This document shows positions 12,644 through 16,142 of a stretch of DNA of 16,142 bases, piece after piece; the stretch's first letter is position 1, and every line of letters begins with the position of its first letter. The stretch comes from Bacillota bacterium. GTDB taxonomy: Bacteria; Bacillota; Clostridia; Acetivibrionales; DSM-1351. The notes beneath the pieces are model-generated. The model did not search any database, was not told the origin of the DNA, and saw only the letters and a program-made list of their open reading frames with translations. The position numbers were made by a program, and so were the translations under genes. The stretch is taken from the NCBI GenBank assembly GCA_023426005.1, contig JAFABO010000240.1, forward strand, positions 1 to 16,142, given 5' to 3'.

Positions 12644-12672
12644 TTGACTGATGTGATAAAATAAAATATAAT
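12644..12672 (+). promoter_or_regulatory. Sigma-A promoter of the histidine operon
   Basis: TTGACT (12644-12649) and TATAAT (12667-12672) are separated by 17 nt; eleven of twelve positions match consensus at ideal spacing. The start site would be near 12679, leaving a leader of about 112 nt. That leader has a small CACTTT/AAAGTG hairpin (12702-12721) but no T-box sequence, no His-rich leader peptide and no terminator. Confidence 0.85.
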
Positions 12673-12790
12673 AAATATAATTTATTGATTTAGCAATCTA
12701 CCACTTTAATTGGGAAAAGTGAATTTGATGAAATATTATTAAGTAATGCGAATTGCACATAAACCAAATTTTATTTAATGAGAGGTAATT

Positions 12791-14050
12791 ATGTCAAAAT
12801 GGAAGATTTATACTCCCGATGGCTATCAGGATATCCTGTTCGAGGAGTGCTATGCAAAAAAAGAATTGGAAAGCCGTATACGTAAAACCTTCAGGTCCTA
12901 TGGCTTTTATGAAATAGAAACGCCTACAATTGAATTTTATGATGTATTTTCTTCGGATATTGAGTCCTTTCCTCAGGAGGCAATGGTTAAATTTTTAGAT
13001 CCCAAGGGACGCATACTCGTTTTGAGGCCTGATATAACCGTTCCGGTTGCCAGAATTACCGCTACCAAAAACAAAGATATCCAGCTTCCAATAAAATATT
13101 CATATATAGGTAATGTATTCAGGTTCAATGAAATTGGAGGAGGACGGCAAAACGAATTTACCCAGGTGGGGGTTGAATTGCTTGGAGATTCCTCCTGTGA
13201 GAGGGATGCTGAAATTATCGCTGTTGCAATAAATACTTTAAAAGCAGCAGGTTTGGAGGACTTTCAAATTGATATAGGACAGGTTGATTTTTTTAAAGGA
13301 CTGGCGGAGGAGGCCGGCTTTTCGGAAAGGGATATTGCCGGAATATCCAGGCTGATTGACAGAAAAGATTATGTGGGCGTTGAAGAGCTTGTGAACCGGC
13401 ATAACATATCAAATGAATTAAAGGAACTGATTTTAAAGCTGCCAGGCTTGTTTGGCTCGCTGGATGTAATAGAAAAACTTAAAAAAATAACAAAAAATGA
13501 AAGAAGCCTGGCTGCTCTGGAGAATATAGAAGAAGTTATAAATATACTGGGGGATTACGGCCTGACAAAGTACCTGTCAATTGATCTGGGCATGCTAAAG
13601 GGCCCTGATTATGACACAGGAATCATTTTCAGAGGTTTTACCTATGGGGTGGGCTTCCCCATACTTTCAGGGGGCAGGTACGACAGCCTTACATCAACAT
13701 TTGGAAAGGACTGTCCGGCAATCGGCTTCTCAATTGAAATCAATATGCTTATGATGGTACTTGGCAAAACGCTTATGTCAAAAGACAGACCAAATGTGGA
13801 TTCCCTGATCTGCTATAGGAAAACAAACAGAAAAAGTGCAATTGAAATAGCAGAGACACTTAGAAAACAGGAAATGAACATAGAAACCATGGCGGTGACC
13901 GGAAGCCTTGAGAAGGGGCTGGAATATGCCCGTTCAAAGCAGATAGGCGGAGTTATCTTCATTGATGACGGCGGTAAGATCAAGGTTCACGATCTGGTAC
14001 ATGATATCGTCAGTGAAACCAGCATTGAAGCAATACTTAGCGGGAATTGA
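12791..14050 (+). CDS. hisZ: ATP phosphoribosyltransferase regulatory subunit
   Basis: A 419-residue histidyl-tRNA-synthetase-like protein without the tRNA role. It forms a hetero-octamer with short HisG, and is needed for catalysis and for feedback by histidine. Class II motifs are visible: motif 1 region near the N-terminus (TPDGYQDILFEE), motif 2 at about 108-136 (Y-S-Y-I-G-N-V-F-R-F with G-R-Q-N-E-F-T-Q-V-G-V-E), and the motif 3-like G-G-R-Y-D-S-L followed by P-A-I-G-F-S-I-E. The direct partner hisG follows, which separates it from a true HisS. GAGAGG (12780-12785) supports the ATG. It is the first gene after the strong promoter. Confidence 0.94.
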   Translation: MSKWKIYTPDGYQDILFEECYAKKELESRIRKTFRSYGFYEIETPTIEFYDVFSSDIESFPQEAMVKFLDPKGRILVLRPDITVPVARITATKNKDIQLPIKYSYIGNVFRFNEIGGGRQNEFTQVGVELLGDSSCERDAEIIAVAINTLKAAGLEDFQIDIGQVDFFKGLAEEAGFSERDIAGISRLIDRKDYVGVEELVNRHNISNELKELILKLPGLFGSLDVIEKLKKITKNERSLAALENIEEVINILGDYGLTKYLSIDLGMLKGPDYDTGIIFRGFTYGVGFPILSGGRYDSLTSTFGKDCPAIGFSIEINMLMMVLGKTLMSKDRPNVDSLICYRKTNRKSAIEIAETLRKQEMNIETMAVTGSLEKGLEYARSKQIGGVIFIDDGGKIKVHDLVHDIVSETSIEAILSGN

Positions 14051-14089
14051 GAGCAGAAACATTATAAAATCGGGGTCAGCGGAGGGAAT

Positions 14090-14734
14090 ATGAGGTATTT
14101 AACAATTGCACTTTCAAAGGGAAGGCTTACCGAAATGTCGGTTGAATTGTTCGAAGCCATTGGAATAGATTGTTCGGAATTAAAGTCATCTACCAGAAAG
14201 CTCATTTTATCAGACGAGAAGAACAGGATAAAATTCTTTCTGGCCAAGCCGGCTGACGTTCCTACATATGTAGAATACGGGGCGGCAGACATAGGCATTG
14301 TGGGGAAGGATACCATCCTTGAGGAGGGCAGGAACCTGTACGAAGTTCTGGACCTGGGCTTTGCCGCCTGTAAAATGGCTTTGGCGGGACCGGCCGACCT
14401 GCAGGGAAAAATAGGTGAACTCACAATCAGGAGGGTGGGCACAAAGTACCCCAACATAGCCAGAAATTATTTTGAGAGGACAAGAAGAGAAAGTGTTGAG
14501 ATAATCAAGCTGAACGGTTCTGTGGAGCTTGCGCCTTTGGTGGGCCTGTCCGAGGTAATAGTGGATCTGGTGGAAAGCGGAAGGACACTGAAGGAAAACG
14601 GACTTGTGGTGCTTGACACCATAGCCCATATCAGTGCGAGAATGGTGGTAAACAGAGTGAGTATGAAAATGGAAAATGAGAGAATACAAAAAATTATAGA
14701 TGGGATACGTGGCCAGCTTTTGCTCAGACGCTAA
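14090..14734 (+). CDS. hisG: ATP phosphoribosyltransferase, short form
   Basis: A 214-residue catalytic subunit for the first step of histidine synthesis, ATP plus PRPP to phosphoribosyl-ATP. It is the short HisG type, without the C-terminal regulatory domain, and so depends on HisZ encoded just upstream. Features include the N-terminal A-L-S-K-G-R-L, the A-A-D-I-G-I-V-G-K-D segment and the PRPP-binding region GLSEVIVDLVESG (about residues 149-161). GGAGGG (14081-14086) lies 3 nt before the ATG. Gaps to hisZ and hisD are 39 and 96 nt. Confidence 0.95.
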   Translation: MRYLTIALSKGRLTEMSVELFEAIGIDCSELKSSTRKLILSDEKNRIKFFLAKPADVPTYVEYGAADIGIVGKDTILEEGRNLYEVLDLGFAACKMALAGPADLQGKIGELTIRRVGTKYPNIARNYFERTRRESVEIIKLNGSVELAPLVGLSEVIVDLVESGRTLKENGLVVLDTIAHISARMVVNRVSMKMENERIQKIIDGIRGQLLLRR

Positions 14735-14750
14735 AGAGTAAAGAAAGCAA

Positions 14751-14784
14751 AGAACAGGAAAGTCTGCATGCAGATGTCTGTTCT
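14751..14784. repeat. Inverted repeat in the hisG-hisD gap
   Basis: AGAACAG (14751-14757) pairs with CTGTTCT (14778-14784), enclosing a perfect 12-bp palindrome TCTGCATGCAGA (14763-14774). It lies between two genes of one operon and has no T-run, so an mRNA-processing or stability role is easier to suggest than termination. Confidence 0.55.
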
Positions 14785-14830
14785 GGACCGGCGGGTGAAG
14801 CAGAAGCGTATTGAAGGAGGCAGACAGAGT

Positions 14831-16138
14831 ATGATAAACATATTGGATCTGACAAAAGATGAAGATGGCATAAGGGCTCAAGAGTTATATAAAAAGCTGG
14901 CGCAGAGGACAAAATCCGGGGATGGTGCCAGCATAATAAAAATGGTTTCCGACATCCTTGAAAATGTCCGGGTAAATGGAGACAAGGCTTTGAGGGAGTA
15001 CACCAGAATATTTGACAACGCTGAGATAGGGCCTGCCGAAGTATCCGAGAAGGAAATACTGGCAGCTTACAGTGAAATAGAACCGGAATTGCTGGAAACT
15101 ATAAAAAGATCAAAACAGAATATTCGGAGTTTCCATGAAAAGCAGCTGCAAAACAGCTGGATAAGTCCCAAAGAAGACGGAACGGTATTGGGCCAGTTGG
15201 TAAGGCCTCTGGAAAAAGTGGGACTGTATGTGCCGGGGGGAACGGCACCTTTGATTTCCTCGGTGCTTATGACAGCTGTTCCCGCAAAGGTTGCAGGTGT
15301 TTCCAGAATAATTATGTGCACACCGCCCTCAAGGGATGGGAGTGTAAATCCAGCCATACTTGTCGCCGCAAGGGAAGCAGGCATTGATCAGGTGTTCCGG
15401 GTGGGCGGTGCTCAGGCTGTGGGTGCCATGGCTTACGGGACTGAATCGGTTCCTGCGGTTGATAAAATATGCGGTCCGGGAAATGTGTATGTTTCCACTG
15501 CAAAGAGACTGATATTTGGGGAGTGTGACATAGATATGTTTGCAGGGCCCAGTGAAATTCTGGTTATTGCCGATTCGACCGCAAAGCCGGAATATGTAGC
15601 AGCCGACCTGCTTTCACAGGCAGAACACGACAAATTGGCCTCAGCGGTCCTTGTTACAAATGATCCAAAGCTCATAGACCGGGTTGCCGTGCAAATAGAA
15701 GAGCAGCTTTCGAAATTGAGCAGGAGTTCAATTGCCGGGAAGTCCTTACAGGATTTTGGGTTTGCAGTGCTTGTTGAGAGTATTGAAAAGGCTATTGAAG
15801 TATCTGACAGCATAGCTCCCGAGCACCTTGAAATCTGTGTCGAAGAACCCATGGGCCTGATAGGAAGGATAAGGAACGCCGGTGCAATATTTGTAGGCAA
15901 TTATTCTCCCGAGCCCCTCGGAGACTATATGGCAGGCCCCAGTCACGTTCTGCCTACCAGCGGGACGGCAAGATTTTCATCACCGGTCAATGTGGACCAA
16001 TTTATTAAAAAGTCCAGTTTGATCTACTATAACAGAAGTGCTCTGGAGAGAACCAGCCAGGATATAATCAGATTTGCGGAGGCAGAACATCTGGATGCCC
16101 ATGCCAATGCCATAAGGGTCAGATTTGCCGGAAAATAG
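14831..16138 (+). CDS. hisD: Histidinol dehydrogenase
   Basis: A 435-residue zinc enzyme that oxidises histidinol to histidine with two NAD in the last two steps of the pathway. The residues known from E. coli HisD have clear matches: Q263 and H266 in S-Q-A-E-H-D, E331-H332 in APEHLE, D365 in LGDYMAGPSH, and H424 in LDAHANA. VPGG (near residue 134) and FAGPSEI (near 238) are further family marks. AAGGAGG (14814-14820) is 10 nt before the ATG at 14831. An ATG at 14768 in the same frame would add 21 residues, would lie within the inverted repeat and has no good ribosome site. The stop codon is four bases from the window end, so the operon likely goes on outside it. Confidence 0.96.
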   Translation: MINILDLTKDEDGIRAQELYKKLAQRTKSGDGASIIKMVSDILENVRVNGDKALREYTRIFDNAEIGPAEVSEKEILAAYSEIEPELLETIKRSKQNIRSFHEKQLQNSWISPKEDGTVLGQLVRPLEKVGLYVPGGTAPLISSVLMTAVPAKVAGVSRIIMCTPPSRDGSVNPAILVAAREAGIDQVFRVGGAQAVGAMAYGTESVPAVDKICGPGNVYVSTAKRLIFGECDIDMFAGPSEILVIADSTAKPEYVAADLLSQAEHDKLASAVLVTNDPKLIDRVAVQIEEQLSKLSRSSIAGKSLQDFGFAVLVESIEKAIEVSDSIAPEHLEICVEEPMGLIGRIRNAGAIFVGNYSPEPLGDYMAGPSHVLPTSGTARFSSPVNVDQFIKKSSLIYYNRSALERTSQDIIRFAEAEHLDAHANAIRVRFAGK

Positions 16139-16142
16139 AACA

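Noticed and set aside
14210..14881. Reverse-strand reading frame of 223 codons across hisG and the hisG-hisD gap
   Set aside because: Composition is Ser/His/Cys/Tyr-rich in the way typical of antisense frames, and hisG is clearly coding on the + strand.
1..16142. Search for CRISPR repeats, transposases, phage genes, toxin-antitoxin pairs, tRNA or rRNA
   Set aside because: Nothing of these kinds was visible in the reading frames or repeats of either strand.

Overview
The window looks like a chromosomal segment of a low-GC, endospore-forming Clostridia-type Firmicute. The evidence is AT-rich intergenic DNA, strong AGGAGG/GGAGG ribosome binding sites with some GTG/TTG starts, consensus sigma-A promoters, long-form HPF, clostridial PcrA, a GerW/YtfJ sporulation protein and a HisZ-dependent short HisG. 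A GH31 alpha-xylosidase and a ROK glucokinase would suit a plant-polysaccharide degrader, but that ecological reading is inference. Every gene lies on the + strand. I see no prophage, transposase, CRISPR array, tRNA or rRNA.

Layout. 1-1404: a small tandem zinc-ribbon protein, a 470-bp gene-free stretch holding a cluster of DnaA-box-like sequences and a sigma-H-like promoter, then the ribosome-hibernation factor hpf and a strong terminator. 1405-5013: ROK glucokinase, then a five-TM LtaS-type alkaline-phosphatase-superfamily enzyme with its own consensus promoter, then a shikimate-kinase-like P-loop kinase that lacks several shikimate-site residues. 5014-7549: consensus promoter and pcrA, with a small W-S-x-x-Q-x repeat in the C-terminal linker. 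7550-7879: a 330-bp gene-free gap whose distal half is a roughly 150-bp imperfect palindrome with repeated ACCAGTTGA half-sites. 7880-10198: YicI-type GH31 alpha-xylosidase and its terminator.

10326-12505: a compact four-gene unit of ECF sigma factor, soluble zinc-finger (ZAS-type) anti-sigma-like protein, DUF2953 membrane protein (YtfI-like) and GerW/YtfJ, ended by a long terminator hairpin. 12644-16138: a near-perfect sigma-A promoter followed by hisZ-hisG-hisD, the first genes of a histidine operon that probably continues beyond the window.

The most interesting points are the long palindromic element in front of the alpha-xylosidase, the sigma/anti-sigma pair in one operon with ytfI-ytfJ, the kinase labelled by similarity as shikimate kinase but lacking substrate-site residues, and the DnaA-box cluster plus sigma-H promoter before hpf. 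Most of the rest is ordinary housekeeping sequence. I did not find clear evidence of a wholly new multi-gene system.
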